Positions 20,276 to 29,082 are shown, counted from the stretch's first letter. The stretch is 40,513 bases of DNA from Tsukamurella sp. 8F (GCF_029167375.1 NZ_JARFTP010000036.1:1-40513); one strand, 5' to 3'. A program made the numbers and translations. The notes: generated from the letters alone by a model not told the origin.

Positions 20276-21160
20276 TCAGGCGTTCGCGGCCTTCTCGATC
20301 CTGGCCACGATCTGGCCCGCGAACTTCTCTGCCAATCCCGGAACGCGTCCCAGGAACAACACGGGCTCGACCAGTTGCACCTCGATGAGCCACGGGGCGT
20401 CCTTCGGCGTGCGGATCAGGTCGACGCGCGCGTACAGCGGAGACTCGGTCACGCCGCGGGAGAGCGCGAAATCGGCGAGCCTGCGCTCCCCCTCGGTCGG
20501 CTCGATGTCGACCACGTCCTCGCCGGGCCGCAGTTCGTCGGACGGGTCCGAGTCCGGTGCGATGTGCAGGGATCGGGCCACCGCATGACTGAACTCGCCG
20601 TCCAGGTAGATGAGCGACACGCCCGAACGCTCGAGGTCGGACTCGACGTACGGCGAGATCATCGCCGTCTTCCCCGCCGCCTTGATCTTCTCCAGCTCGG
20701 CCTTGCTCGCCTCGGCGTCACCGGGACCGAAGCGCCGGGCCTCGAGCAGGCCGCCGCTGATCGACGGCCGCACGATGTGCTCGACACCCAGGTAGTCGTG
20801 CTCGAGTGTGGGGTCGTGGACGGTGACGAACTGAGTCGGAACGATGTCGACACCCTCGGACTCGTAGTCGCGCAGGTAGCGCTTGTCCGCGTAGTAACGC
20901 ACGAGGGGCTCCTGATTGAGGGCCAGTGCCTTGTCCTTGATCTTCCACATCCAGCCGAGGAAGTCGTCGTATCGCCGCGAGTAGTCCCACGTGCCGCGCA
21001 GCACGACGGCGTCGTAGTCCTCCCACTCGATAGAGGCGTCGTCCCACACCACCGGCTCGGCCGTGTGGCCGGCCGCGCGCAGCGCGTCGAGGACCAGTCG
21101 GCCATCGTCGTCGAGGTCCGGATATGCGGCCGCCGTCGCTAGGGCAATTCGGTAACTCAC
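20276..21160 (-). CDS. ATP-grasp domain protein
   Basis: 294 residues resembling the glutathione-synthetase/RimK-type ATP-grasp fold. Visible are an N-terminal Rossmann-like part (RIALATAAAYPDLDDDGRLVLDALRAAGH), the DAVVLRGTWDYSRRYDDFLGWM segment typical of a conserved actinobacterial ATP-grasp group, the ATP-binding region with SISGGLLEARRF, and the late metal-binding segment with YARVDLIR and the terminal acidic IEVQLVEPVLFL. Such enzymes join a carboxylate to an amine or thiol through an acyl-phosphate; the substrates here are unknown. The GTG ending at 21160 is chosen: CATACT lies 7 nt upstream with no SD, so it is probably leaderless. A strong hairpin follows the stop. Not linked to other genes in an operon. 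Confidence 0.8.
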   Translation of the reverse strand: MSYRIALATAAAYPDLDDDGRLVLDALRAAGHTAEPVVWDDASIEWEDYDAVVLRGTWDYSRRYDDFLGWMWKIKDKALALNQEPLVRYYADKRYLRDYESEGVDIVPTQFVTVHDPTLEHDYLGVEHIVRPSISGGLLEARRFGPGDAEASKAELEKIKAAGKTAMISPYVESDLERSGVSLIYLDGEFSHAVARSLHIAPDSDPSDELRPGEDVVDIEPTEGERRLADFALSRGVTESPLYARVDLIRTPKDAPWLIEVQLVEPVLFLGRVPGLAEKFAGQIVARIEKAANA

Positions 21161-21167
21161 GCGAGCA

Positions 21168-21173
21168 AGTATG
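21168..21173 (-). promoter_or_regulatory. -10 hexamer for leaderless ATP-grasp gene
   Basis: CATACT on the minus strand ends 7 nt before the GTG at 21160; no SD. Confidence 0.4.
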
Positions 21174-21321
21174 GCAGTCGCCCTCGCACCCCCGTCCGCG
21201 ACACCCGCGTGAAGCACCACCGGATCGGTGTGGACGCGGGTTAGGCTGACGGTTCCCTCGAGCAGCCGGGCCTCCGATGCGACTGCTCACGTGAGTCCAC
21301 CACGACGACGAAAGGCGCCGC

Positions 21322-22026
21322 GTGACGAGCCCCTGCCCGACGCAGCCCCCGGCCGCGGCGTCAGTGGACCCGTACCGGGCCCTGTGCACGAGCGTCGAGA
21401 GCGCCCGCCTGTGGCTTTGCCCGGCGTCGACCGACGGCCGGTTCACCATCGTCGACCGGCACCTGCGACGCACCCTGGGCCGGATCTCCCTGCGCGCGTC
21501 ACGACACAGCATCGGTGCGGGCGGCCTCGAGCTGAGCTACGCCGTCGCCGCCCCTTTCCGGCGCAGGGGATTCGCCACCGAGGCCGCCGCGAGCCTCGTC
21601 GGCCACGCATTCGCCGTGACCGGCACGCTGCGCGTATATGCGCACACGGCGCTCTCGAACGCCGCGTCGCGGCACGTGCTGGAGACGCTCGGTATGCGCC
21701 AGGTCGAGGTCGCGATGCACGACTGGGAGTCCCTTGCGGAAGATGTTGCGGCGCCACCGATAGCCGACGCCACAGCTCCCGACGGGCTGGACCTACGCCC
21801 CTTCGCGCGGCTCGAGTACGAGATCGATCGCGAGACATGGCTGACCCGGCGCAGCGGCGGATGGGCGGGAACACCCGCCCGCCGCCCACTTCCGCCGCGA
21901 CTCAGCCGACAGGTTGCCGATCCCGCGGATCAGGTCGCCTCCGCAGAGTTGCTCGACCGCGCCTTGGAGGAGCTGGCACGGGGGCGTCGCCCGGGACAGG
22001 GACGGCACGCCGCTCGCCCCGCTTGA
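21322..22026 (+). CDS. GNAT-family N-acetyltransferase
   Basis: 234 residues. A GNAT core of the RimJ/RimL type covers about residues 40-140: LGRISLRASRHSIGAGGLELSYAV, the acetyl-CoA pyrophosphate-binding motif FRRRGFATEAAASLVGHAF, and the closing TALSNAASRHVLETLGMRQVE. It would transfer acetyl from acetyl-CoA to an amine; the acceptor is unknown. After residue 150 an Arg/Ala-rich tail of about 80 residues has no visible domain. GTG start with GAAAGG 6 nt upstream. The last 125 bp overlap the 3' end of the convergent EamA gene, so one of the two tails may be non-functional or the annotated ends too long. Confidence 0.78.
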   Translation: MTSPCPTQPPAAASVDPYRALCTSVESARLWLCPASTDGRFTIVDRHLRRTLGRISLRASRHSIGAGGLELSYAVAAPFRRRGFATEAAASLVGHAFAVTGTLRVYAHTALSNAASRHVLETLGMRQVEVAMHDWESLAEDVAAPPIADATAPDGLDLRPFARLEYEIDRETWLTRRSGGWAGTPARRPLPPRLSRQVADPADQVASAELLDRALEELARGRRPGQGRHAARPA

Positions 22027-22921
22027 CCGCCATGACCCCCGCCATGATGAGGACGGCCCCGCCGAACTGTGCCGGGGCAAGCGACTCGCCCAGCAGGAAC
22101 CACGCCGCGACCGTTGCCATCAGCACCTCACTGAACGCGAGGAACGACGCCAGTGTCGGGCCGACCATGTTGATGGCGACGATGCCCGCGACGTATGCGA
22201 GTCCGGTCGCGACCGCGCCCACGACGACCGCCGGCACCCACCAGGGCACCGTTCCAAGGTGACCCATGTGCACGTCGACCGCATGGATGCGGACAGGCAC
22301 CGCACCCACGGCCCACAGCGCGGTGAGTGCGATCGCCCCGACGGTCATGCCGCCGACCGCGAGCGCCATCTGATCCGCCTCTGGGGCCTCGTCGCCGTCC
22401 GAACCGTCGTGTGCGAGAAGGAAGTAGCCGGCACAGCCGACGAGTGCGAGCAGCGCCCACGCCACGCCCCCGGGCGTCACCCGCGCCCCGCCGTCCGACG
22501 CCCCGACGACGAGGGCCAGCCCCGCGATCGCCACCACTGCGCCCGCCGTGGTGAGCACAGAAGGGCGCCGCCCGAACCGCATCCACAGGTAGCCGATGAC
22601 CACGACGGGAGCAGAGAACTCGATGAGGAGGGCGACGGTGACCGACATCCGGCTGACCGCATAGAAGTACGAGAGATTGGTCGCCAGCACCGCGACCAAT
22701 CCGTATGCGATCACGCTGCGCGGCGCTGAGCGCAGGGTCGCGAGGCGGTCTCGGGCGAAGACGAGCATCGGAACCAAGGTCACGAGCGATGCGATCCACA
22801 GACGCGTAAGCACCACCGCGCCGGGTGACCAGCCGGCCTCGATGAGCGGTTTGCCGAACGGACCCGACATGGCGAACGCCGCGCCCGACACCAGCGCGAC
22901 AGCAATCCCCTTCCTAACCAA
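21902..22921 (-). CDS. EamA/DMT-family transporter
   Basis: About 339 residues with ten hydrophobic helices in two EamA repeats. The first helix ends in SGPFGKPLIEAGWSPGAVVLTRLW and the second repeat holds LAYVAGIVAINMVGPTLASFLAFSEVLMATVAAWFLLGE, both typical. It probably exports a metabolite. The start is uncertain: no ATG or GTG sits at the right place with a proper SD; TTG ending at 22921 keeps the charged residues before helix 1 but GGAGG is only 1 nt away, and an internal GTG at 22891 is the alternative. The 3' end overlaps the GNAT gene by 125 bp. It is divergent from the CGNR regulator, a frequent regulator/exporter pairing. Confidence 0.78.
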   Translation of the reverse strand: MVRKGIAVALVSGAAFAMSGPFGKPLIEAGWSPGAVVLTRLWIASLVTLVPMLVFARDRLATLRSAPRSVIAYGLVAVLATNLSYFYAVSRMSVTVALLIEFSAPVVVIGYLWMRFGRRPSVLTTAGAVVAIAGLALVVGASDGGARVTPGGVAWALLALVGCAGYFLLAHDGSDGDEAPEADQMALAVGGMTVGAIALTALWAVGAVPVRIHAVDVHMGHLGTVPWWVPAVVVGAVATGLAYVAGIVAINMVGPTLASFLAFSEVLMATVAAWFLLGESLAPAQFGGAVLIMAGVMAVKRGERRAVPVPGDAPVPAPPRRGRATLRRRPDPRDRQPVG

Positions 22922-22996
22922 ACCTCCGACCAGCGCACGACATGTTCTAACTCGATTACACTCATGACGATATAGAGAACTCTCGTAAGGAGTCAA

Positions 22997-23566
22997 ATGG
23001 ATTTCTCCCATGACACGGAGCCGTCCCTGGTCATGGCCGCGGAGTTGCTGAACAGCGCGCGCGGCGATGCTGGGGACCTCCTCGACTCGGGCACCGAGCT
23101 CCGCGCGTTCTTCCGGCGCCACCACATGACAGGCTGGCGCGACGCCGTCGAAGCGGACCTGGACTCCGTGCACGAACTGCGCGAGCGCCTCGCCGCGGTC
23201 TGGGCCGCGCCCGACACCCCCACGGTGGCGACACTCGTCAACGAGCTACTGGCCGACACGCCGCAGCAACCGCACCTGGTCAAGCACGGCAAGTTCGACT
23301 GGCACCTGCACTTCGTCGACGACCACGCCCCGATCACGGTGCGCCTGCGCACAGAGATGGCGATGGCACTCGTCGACCTGGTGCGCAGCGCCAACGTCGA
23401 CCGGCTCAAGACCTGCGCTGCAGACGGCTGCGACCACGTCCTCGTAGACCTGACCCGCAATCGTTCACGACGGTTCTGTTCGACGGGCAACTGCGCCAAT
23501 CGGACACACGTGGCCGCGTACCGCGAGCGACGTGCGCTGCGCCACGACGACGCCGCTGACGGGTAG
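22997..23566 (+). CDS. CGNR zinc-finger (ABATE-domain) regulator
   Basis: 189 residues. The N-terminal part (about 8-125) resembles the ABATE ligand-binding domain with the opening AAELLNSARGDAGDLLD, and the C-terminal 50 residues form the CGNR treble-clef finger with cysteines C140, C145, C161 and C166 in C-x4-C-x15-C-x4-C spacing. The name motif reads CANR here rather than CGNR. Such proteins are predicted DNA-binding regulators acting on an adjacent gene. TAAGGAG lies 4 nt before the ATG. It is divergent from the EamA transporter across about 75 bp containing an AT-rich TATAGA box near 22971, so the transporter is the likely target. Confidence 0.85.
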   Translation: MDFSHDTEPSLVMAAELLNSARGDAGDLLDSGTELRAFFRRHHMTGWRDAVEADLDSVHELRERLAAVWAAPDTPTVATLVNELLADTPQQPHLVKHGKFDWHLHFVDDHAPITVRLRTEMAMALVDLVRSANVDRLKTCAADGCDHVLVDLTRNRSRRFCSTGNCANRTHVAAYRERRALRHDDAADG

Positions 23567-23675
23567 CCACCACGCCGCGCGACGCGGCGCCTGGGGACGA
23601 CTACCGTAGGGCAGGGCGGTGTGTCGGCGCGGACCACCGAGAGGAATCGAGACTAGTGCAGGAGCATGTGATCAG

Positions 23676-25112
23676 ATGAGTTTCAACGACGGATCCGGCC
23701 GCCACAGGGTGGTCGTCATCGGTTCGGGGTTCGGCGGCCTCTTCGGAACGAAGGCGCTCAAGAACGCCGACGTCGACGTGACCATGATCGCCAAGACCAC
23801 CCACCACCTGTTCCAGCCGCTGCTGTACCAGGTCACCACGGGCATCCTCTCCGAAGGCGAGATCGCTCCCCCGACCCGCGTCATCCTCCGGAAGCAGCGC
23901 AACGCGCAGGTCCTGCTCGGCGAGGTCTCCGATATCGATCTCGAGAACCGCACCGTCACGTCGCAGTTGCTCGAACGCACCACCGTCACACCGTTCGACA
24001 GTCTCATCGTCGCCGCGGGGGCCGACCAGTCGTACTTCGGCAACGACCAGTTCGCCGAGTTCGCGCCGGGAATGAAGACCATCGATGATGCCCTCGAGCT
24101 GCGCGGCCGTATTCTGGGCGCGTTCGAGCAGGCCGAGCTGTCGAACGACCACGAGGAGCGGCAGCGTCTCCTCACCTTCGTTGTGATCGGTGCCGGCCCC
24201 ACAGGCGTGGAGCTCGCCGGGCAGATCGCGGAGATGTCGGACAACACCCTCAAGGGCGCCTTCCGCAACATCGACGCCACCGAGGCCCGCGTCATCCTGC
24301 TCGATGCAGCCCCGGCCGTTCTCCCCCCGATGGGTCCGAAGCTCGGCAAGATGGCCGCCGATCGCCTCACCCGGATGGGCGTGGAGATCCAGCTCGACGC
24401 GATGGTCACCGGCGTCGACGCCGACGGGCTCACGGTCAAGGAGAAGGACGGCACCGAGCGCCGCATCGAAGCGCAGTGCAAGGTGTGGTCGGCGGGAGTC
24501 GCCGCATCGAAGCTCGGCAAGACCCTCGCCGACCAGTCCGGCGCCGAGTTGGACCGCGCAGGCCGCGTCAAGGTGCTGCCGGACCTGACGATCCCCGGCA
24601 ACCCGAACGTCTTCGTGGTCGGCGACATGATGGCCGTCGACGGTGTGCCGGGCATGGCGCAGGGCGCCATCCAGGGCTCGACCTATGCGGCCAAGGCCAT
24701 CAAGGCCGGGCTCAAGGGCCAGCAGGCGACCGAACGCAAGCCGTTCAAGTACTTCGACAAGGGCTCGATGGCCACGGTGTCCCGAGCCAGCGCCGTCGCG
24801 AAGGTCGGGAAGTTCGAGTTCGGCGGGTTCATCGCCTGGCTGATGTGGCTCGGCCTGCACCTCTGGTACATCGTCGGCTACCAGAACCGCGTCGTCACCC
24901 TCCTGTCGTGGGCCATCACCTTCCTGACCAACAAGCGCGGCCAGATGACGGTGACCGAGCAGCAGGTCTACGCACGTTCGGCGCTGGATGCCCTGCAGGA
25001 GATCGAATCCAGCGGGCGCAGCTCCGTAGCGATCCCGCCCGTACAGACGAGCTCTCCCCGCAAGGCGCTGCCGAAGAAGTCGGACGAGAAGGCCGACGAG
25101 AAGGCCAGCTGA
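23676..25112 (+). CDS. ndh: Type II NADH dehydrogenase
   Basis: 478 residues. Single-subunit, non-proton-pumping NADH:menaquinone oxidoreductase on the inner face of the membrane. The FAD site GSGFGG is at residues 16-21; the NADH site FVVIGAGPTGVELAG is about 168-182; the second FAD segment NVFVVGDMMAVDGVPGMAQGAIQG is about 310-333. Membrane-anchoring amphipathic/hydrophobic segments follow (FIAWLMWLGLHLWYIVGY), and the C-terminus is Lys/Asp/Glu-rich. ATG 23676 has GGAG 11 nt upstream, a rather long spacing. A 12-bp-stem terminator follows at 25166-25195. In mycobacteria Ndh is the main NADH oxidase feeding respiration; no atp or nuo genes are adjacent. Confidence 0.95.
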   Translation: MSFNDGSGRHRVVVIGSGFGGLFGTKALKNADVDVTMIAKTTHHLFQPLLYQVTTGILSEGEIAPPTRVILRKQRNAQVLLGEVSDIDLENRTVTSQLLERTTVTPFDSLIVAAGADQSYFGNDQFAEFAPGMKTIDDALELRGRILGAFEQAELSNDHEERQRLLTFVVIGAGPTGVELAGQIAEMSDNTLKGAFRNIDATEARVILLDAAPAVLPPMGPKLGKMAADRLTRMGVEIQLDAMVTGVDADGLTVKEKDGTERRIEAQCKVWSAGVAASKLGKTLADQSGAELDRAGRVKVLPDLTIPGNPNVFVVGDMMAVDGVPGMAQGAIQGSTYAAKAIKAGLKGQQATERKPFKYFDKGSMATVSRASAVAKVGKFEFGGFIAWLMWLGLHLWYIVGYQNRVVTLLSWAITFLTNKRGQMTVTEQQVYARSALDALQEIESSGRSSVAIPPVQTSSPRKALPKKSDEKADEKAS

Positions 25113-25165
25113 CCGTCCCGCCGACAGACGGCACCGCAGGCTGAGCGGCGGACGGCGAAAGCGAG

Positions 25166-25195
25166 AGGCCGCCCACCTGATCCGGTGGGCGGCCT
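25166..25195. terminator. Hairpin terminator shared by ndh and the lipoprotein gene
   Basis: Perfect 12-bp arms (AGGCCGCCCACC and complement) with a 6-nt loop, in the 104-bp convergent gap; likely bidirectional. Confidence 0.8.
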
Positions 25196-25216
25196 TCGCG
25201 TCGGCGATCCGCGGCG

Positions 25217-26053
25217 TTACGAGGTCGCGGGCTTGGAGATGGAGACCTTCTTCTCCCAGTCACTGCTCTGGATGGTCACCTTGCCGGAGCCCATGGTGAT
25301 CTCGGCCTGCACCAGGTTGTGCGGGGCCTTCTCGGATAGCCAGACGGTGATGGGCAGGTCGCCCGACGTGTTCTGAGCACCGGTCGGCGACTTGCTCGGG
25401 ATGATCTTGTCGACGACTGCGGAGTCGACGGTGCCCGTGATCTTGATGGTCTGGGTTCCCGCAAGTGACTCGCTGCCGGCGGACTTGGGGCTCTTGACGG
25501 CTCCGAGCAGGTGACCGAGGCCGAGATCCTTGTTGAGGATGACCGCCGGGTCGTAGACACTCTTGGCGGGGCCGAAGTTCTTGTACGCGGCGCCCGCGAG
25601 CTGCGCGTACAGATTGCCGTCGATCACGACGAACTTGGCGCTGACGTACTTCTCGTCGATCCGGAAGCTGCCCTCACCCTGCGCGGCGACCGACGGCTGG
25701 TTGGTGACGTCGCCGGTCAGGCTCTGCAGGGGCACGCCCTGAACGTTCTTGTCCACCTTCATGACGATGTGCACGGAGTGCATCATCTGCGTGACCTTCG
25801 CGGCTTCGGTCAGCACCGCCGCGGCATCGGTCGCAGCGACGGTGGGCGGGACCGAGCCCGTCGCGGAGTCTTGGGCGGGCGGGATGGTCTCGGACGACGC
25901 GGCGGAGCCAGCCGTCGGCGCGTTGGTGGCGACACCTCCGCCATTGCCACTGGAACAGCCCGCGACCAGCGCGGCGGACACGGAGACGACGGCGACGACA
26001 GGCAGCAGTCCGGAGCGGATACGTGCGGTGGAACCGCGGAGATGGGCATTCAT
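25217..26053 (-). CDS. LppX/LprAFG-family lipoprotein
   Basis: 278 residues. Signal peptide with lipobox VAGC gives the lipidated C33, then a Gly/Ala/Thr/Pro linker (34-70). The mature domain opens with AAVLTEAAKVTQMMHSVHIVMKV and runs through SLTGDVTNQP, FVVIDGNLYAQLAGAAYKNFGPA and ITVWLSEKAPHNLVQAEITMGSGKVTI, the half-beta-barrel pattern of the LppX/LprG family. In mycobacteria these carry triacylated or phthiocerol lipids to the outer layers; the family is largely confined to mycolic-acid actinobacteria. The ATG ending at 26053 has TACAGT 7 nt upstream and no SD, probably leaderless. Divergent from the lipid/polyketide operon, whose product it could conceivably ferry (inference). Confidence 0.88.
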   Translation of the reverse strand: MNAHLRGSTARIRSGLLPVVAVVSVSAALVAGCSSGNGGGVATNAPTAGSAASSETIPPAQDSATGSVPPTVAATDAAAVLTEAAKVTQMMHSVHIVMKVDKNVQGVPLQSLTGDVTNQPSVAAQGEGSFRIDEKYVSAKFVVIDGNLYAQLAGAAYKNFGPAKSVYDPAVILNKDLGLGHLLGAVKSPKSAGSESLAGTQTIKITGTVDSAVVDKIIPSKSPTGAQNTSGDLPITVWLSEKAPHNLVQAEITMGSGKVTIQSSDWEKKVSISKPATS

Positions 26054-26060
26054 GACGGCG

Positions 26061-26066
26061 ACTGTA
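26061..26066 (-). promoter_or_regulatory. -10 hexamer for leaderless lipoprotein gene
   Basis: TACAGT on the minus strand ends 7 nt before the ATG at 26053, no SD. Confidence 0.45.
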
Positions 26067-26135
26067 GCCCGCCCCACCAGCGTTTCAGTAGTAATCCGCT
26101 TGGCTGGGCACCGACTGTACATTGGCAACGGTTCC

Positions 26136-26162
26136 GATCAATTTCGAAAATATAAGATCAAT
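26136..26162. promoter_or_regulatory. Direct repeat in the lipid/PKS operon promoter region
   Basis: GATCAAT occurs at 26136-26142 and 26156-26162, exactly 20 bp apart, in the most AT-rich patch of the divergent 188-bp region; TATAAG at 26151-26156 may be a -10. A dimeric activator or repressor could bind here. Confidence 0.35.
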
Positions 26163-26241
26163 CGGTCACAGCCTGTTACAAGCCACGTACCATTTGGCGA
26201 TTGTTCAGTCGAGGGCTAGCCGACCAGCGGAGGATGTCGCC

Positions 26242-27807
26242 ATGTCCATCGACCATTCACCCGCCGACGAGGCGGTGCCGGCACCGGGGGAAGTCCTTCC
26301 GCCGCAGCCGGATCCCGCCACGCCCTCTGATCCCGTCGCCGTGGGCGACGGCGACGCCGAGGTGCCGGCGGAGCACGATCTCGGCCGGATGCCCGGGCCC
26401 GACGGCGGGCCGCGGCTCTCCAACGTCTGGGTGTACAACGGCAAGGCCTACGACCTCAGCGACTGGATCTCCAAGCATCCGGGCGGCGAGTTCTTCATCG
26501 GGCGCACCAAGAACCGCGACATCACGTCGATCATCGGCTCCTACCATCGCGACCCCGAGAAGATCGAGCGGATGCTCGAGCGCTACTCCCTCGGCCGGGA
26601 CGCGGTCGTCGAGGACGTCCACCCCAAGAACAATGCTCCGGACTTCCTCTTCACCGAGGGGTTCGACAGCTGGCGCGACACTCCGCATTACGACTTCACC
26701 GACCGCAACGACCTTCTGCACCAGATCAAGGGGCGGCTCAAGGAGCCGGCGCTCGCCGCGCGCCTCAAGCGGATGGACCGGCTGTTCGACGTGGTCGCCG
26801 CCCTGCTGCTGGTCGCATACTTCGCCGTCGAGGGGCTCCGTCTCTTCGAGCGCAGTTGGATGCCCCTGTGGGCGTTCGTGATCCTGATGGTCGTGCTGCG
26901 GAGCTCCCTCGCCGGCTTCGGCCACTACGCCATCCACCGGGCGCAGAAGGGCGCGAACAAGTATTTCGTAAACGCGTTCGACTTCAACTACGTCGCACTG
27001 AGTTTCGTGACCGCCGACGGGCACGCACTGCTGCACCATCCGCATACCCAGAGCGAGGTGGACATCAAGAAGAACGTCTTCACCTTCATGATGGATCTGC
27101 CGCGCGGCTTCCGGGTACCGGTGCACACTCTGCACAAGTTCGGCCACACGGTGACCGGCATGTTCGTGCGGATGCTGGAGATCTGCAAGCTGACCCGCAA
27201 GGTCGGCATGGCCGACATGTACGGCTCCTGGCGCGGCGGTCTGCCCCACTTCATCGGGGCCTTCGGGACCCGCTTCCTGCTGCTGGGCGAGATGGTGCTG
27301 TTCCTCGTGATGGGCGACTTCTGGGCCTGGGCCCTGCAGTTCGTCGTGACCCTCTGGGTATCGACCTTCCTGGTCGTGGCGAGCCACGACTTCGAGGTGG
27401 AGACCGAGGAGATCGAAGTGAACACCGACGACTGGGCCGTCAACCAACTGGAGCAGGCATACGACCTCAAGGTCGTCGGTAACCGCTACGTCGACTGCTT
27501 CCTCTCGGCAGGGCTCTCCAGCCACCGCGCCCACCATGTACTCCCCTTCCAGCGCAGCGGGTTCGCGAACATCGCCAGCGAGGACGTGATCCGCGAGGAG
27601 GCGGCGAAATTCGGCGTCGAATGGCTGCCCGCCAAGAGCTTCTTCGCAGACAGGTTGCCTAAACAGGTCGCCACCTATCTCCTCGCTCCCTCGCGCCCGG
27701 CCCAGGAACAGGGCCTCGGCTTCTGGCGCGAGCACTTCTCCCCCTCCGCACTGCGCACCTGCGCGGACTACACCGTCAAGGGGTTCACGGGCATCGGCAC
27801 CGTCTGA
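26242..27807 (+). CDS. Cytochrome b5-fatty acid desaturase/hydroxylase fusion
   Basis: 521 residues. After a Pro/Ala/Asp-rich leader, residues 60-125 form a cytochrome b5 domain with heme-binding HPGG at 79-82 and a likely second axial histidine H102. From about 178 an integral-membrane di-iron domain follows: membrane helices at 183-200 and 208-225 and three histidine clusters, H228-x3-H232 (GHYAIHR), H261...H265-H266-H268 (HALLHHPH) and H428-x2-H431-H432 (HRAHH). This is the front-end desaturase/hydroxylase architecture, in which b5 passes electrons to an O2-activating di-iron site that oxidises an acyl or alkyl chain. GCGGAGG lies about 8 nt before the ATG. It is the first gene of an operon with a type III PKS and an exporter, so its substrate may be the PKS starter acyl chain or its product. 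Confidence 0.87.
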   Translation: MSIDHSPADEAVPAPGEVLPPQPDPATPSDPVAVGDGDAEVPAEHDLGRMPGPDGGPRLSNVWVYNGKAYDLSDWISKHPGGEFFIGRTKNRDITSIIGSYHRDPEKIERMLERYSLGRDAVVEDVHPKNNAPDFLFTEGFDSWRDTPHYDFTDRNDLLHQIKGRLKEPALAARLKRMDRLFDVVAALLLVAYFAVEGLRLFERSWMPLWAFVILMVVLRSSLAGFGHYAIHRAQKGANKYFVNAFDFNYVALSFVTADGHALLHHPHTQSEVDIKKNVFTFMMDLPRGFRVPVHTLHKFGHTVTGMFVRMLEICKLTRKVGMADMYGSWRGGLPHFIGAFGTRFLLLGEMVLFLVMGDFWAWALQFVVTLWVSTFLVVASHDFEVETEEIEVNTDDWAVNQLEQAYDLKVVGNRYVDCFLSAGLSSHRAHHVLPFQRSGFANIASEDVIREEAAKFGVEWLPAKSFFADRLPKQVATYLLAPSRPAQEQGLGFWREHFSPSALRTCADYTVKGFTGIGTV

Positions 27808-27840
27808 CCCGCACCCCGCTCCCAGACAAGGACAACCATC

Positions 27841-29082
27841 ATGACCGTCACCGTCGTAACCGACGGGGGCAGCTCGGCCCGTCGCGGCAAGCGCCCCGGC
27901 ACAGCCACCCGCCTCCAGCCCGCGCAGTCGCCGCTGCCGCCCGCGCCACCGACGAGCGTCGCGGTCGTCGAGGGCATCGCGACCGGTGCTCCCGAGCAGG
28001 TGATCGAACAGGCCGATGCTGCGGCGCGCGTCGCCGCCCTCTTCGACGACCCTCAGCAACGCGCACGCATTCCCCGCGTCTACGCGAAGACACGGGTCCT
28101 GCGTCGGCATCTCGCCATCGACCCGACCTCGCCCGAGTTCGAGGAGTTCGGGCGGCGACCCGCCACCATCCGCGAGCGGATGCGTCTCTACATGGAGCAC
28201 GCGACGCCGCTGGCAGTCGACGTCGCCGGGCGGGCGATCGCCGATGCCGGCGTCCGGGCAGCCGACGTGGGCCTACTCGTGTTCGTCACGAGCACGGGCT
28301 TCGTCGCGCCCGGCGTCGACGTCGCGATCGTCCAGCGGCTCGGCCTGCCTCGTACCGTGAACCGCGTGGTCGTCAACTTCATGGGCTGCGCGGCCGCGAT
28401 GAACGGCGTGCAGACCGCGTCCGACTACGTTCGCGCGCACCCCGACCGCAAGGCCCTCGTGGTCTGCCTCGAGCTGAGCAGTGTCAACGCGGTGTTCGGC
28501 GGCGGGCAGCGGGGTGACGGGGTGCGCGACGTGCGGGCCGACGAGATCATCACACACAGCTTGTTCGGCGATGGTTGCGGCGCCCTGGTCGTCGGGGCTT
28601 CCGAGGTGCAGCACCAGCTGCCCGCGGGACGGATCGTGTTGCGACAGAGCTTCTCCCATCTGTTCGATGATGCGGAGGACGGCATCGTGCTCGGCGTGAA
28701 CGACGATGGGATCACCTGCGAGCTGGCCGAGTCGTTGCCGCAGTACATCCGGCGCGGCGTCGCGCCCGTGGTCGCGGAGTTGCTTGCCGGGCAGGATCTC
28801 TCGGCCGACGACATCGACCTGTGGGCGATCCACCCCGGCGGCCCGAAGATCATCGACCAGTCCGCACTCTCACTCGGCCTCCATCCGTCGGTCGCCGACG
28901 TCAGCTGGGACATCCTGGCCGAGTACGGCAACATGCTCAGTGTCTCGCTGATATTCGTCCTACAGGAGATGGCGCGGCGGGCCGCGACGTCCGGCGGTAG
29001 CGGCCCCCTCACAGGGGTGGCCTTCTCGTTCGCACCGGGCGTCACCCTCGAGGGCGTCCTGTTCGACCTGGTACGAGAGTGA
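27841..29082 (+). CDS. Type III polyketide synthase
   Basis: 413 residues, a chalcone-synthase-fold homodimeric enzyme that extends an acyl-CoA starter with malonyl-CoA. The catalytic triad is complete: C183 (VNFMGCAAAMNG), H331 (WAIHPGG) and N364 (EYGNMLS). The C-terminal GVAFSFAPGVTLEGVLFDLVR is the family end. A 35-residue basic/Pro-rich leader precedes the fold. Mycobacterial relatives (PKS10/PKS11/PKS18 group) make long-chain alkylpyrones or alkylresorcinol-like lipids, so a fatty acyl starter is plausible here too. AAGGAC lies about 8 nt before the ATG, 33 nt after the desaturase stop; the ABC gene begins 7 nt after its own stop. Confidence 0.95.
   Translation: MTVTVVTDGGSSARRGKRPGTATRLQPAQSPLPPAPPTSVAVVEGIATGAPEQVIEQADAAARVAALFDDPQQRARIPRVYAKTRVLRRHLAIDPTSPEFEEFGRRPATIRERMRLYMEHATPLAVDVAGRAIADAGVRAADVGLLVFVTSTGFVAPGVDVAIVQRLGLPRTVNRVVVNFMGCAAAMNGVQTASDYVRAHPDRKALVVCLELSSVNAVFGGGQRGDGVRDVRADEIITHSLFGDGCGALVVGASEVQHQLPAGRIVLRQSFSHLFDDAEDGIVLGVNDDGITCELAESLPQYIRRGVAPVVAELLAGQDLSADDIDLWAIHPGGPKIIDQSALSLGLHPSVADVSWDILAEYGNMLSVSLIFVLQEMARRAATSGGSGPLTGVAFSFAPGVTLEGVLFDLVRE

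Noticed and set aside
26257-28200. 647-codon minus-strand open frame opposite the desaturase and PKS genes
   Set aside because: No family pattern, Gly/Arg/Glu/Val-rich composition; the plus strand carries complete enzymes with catalytic residues. It is a high-GC shadow.
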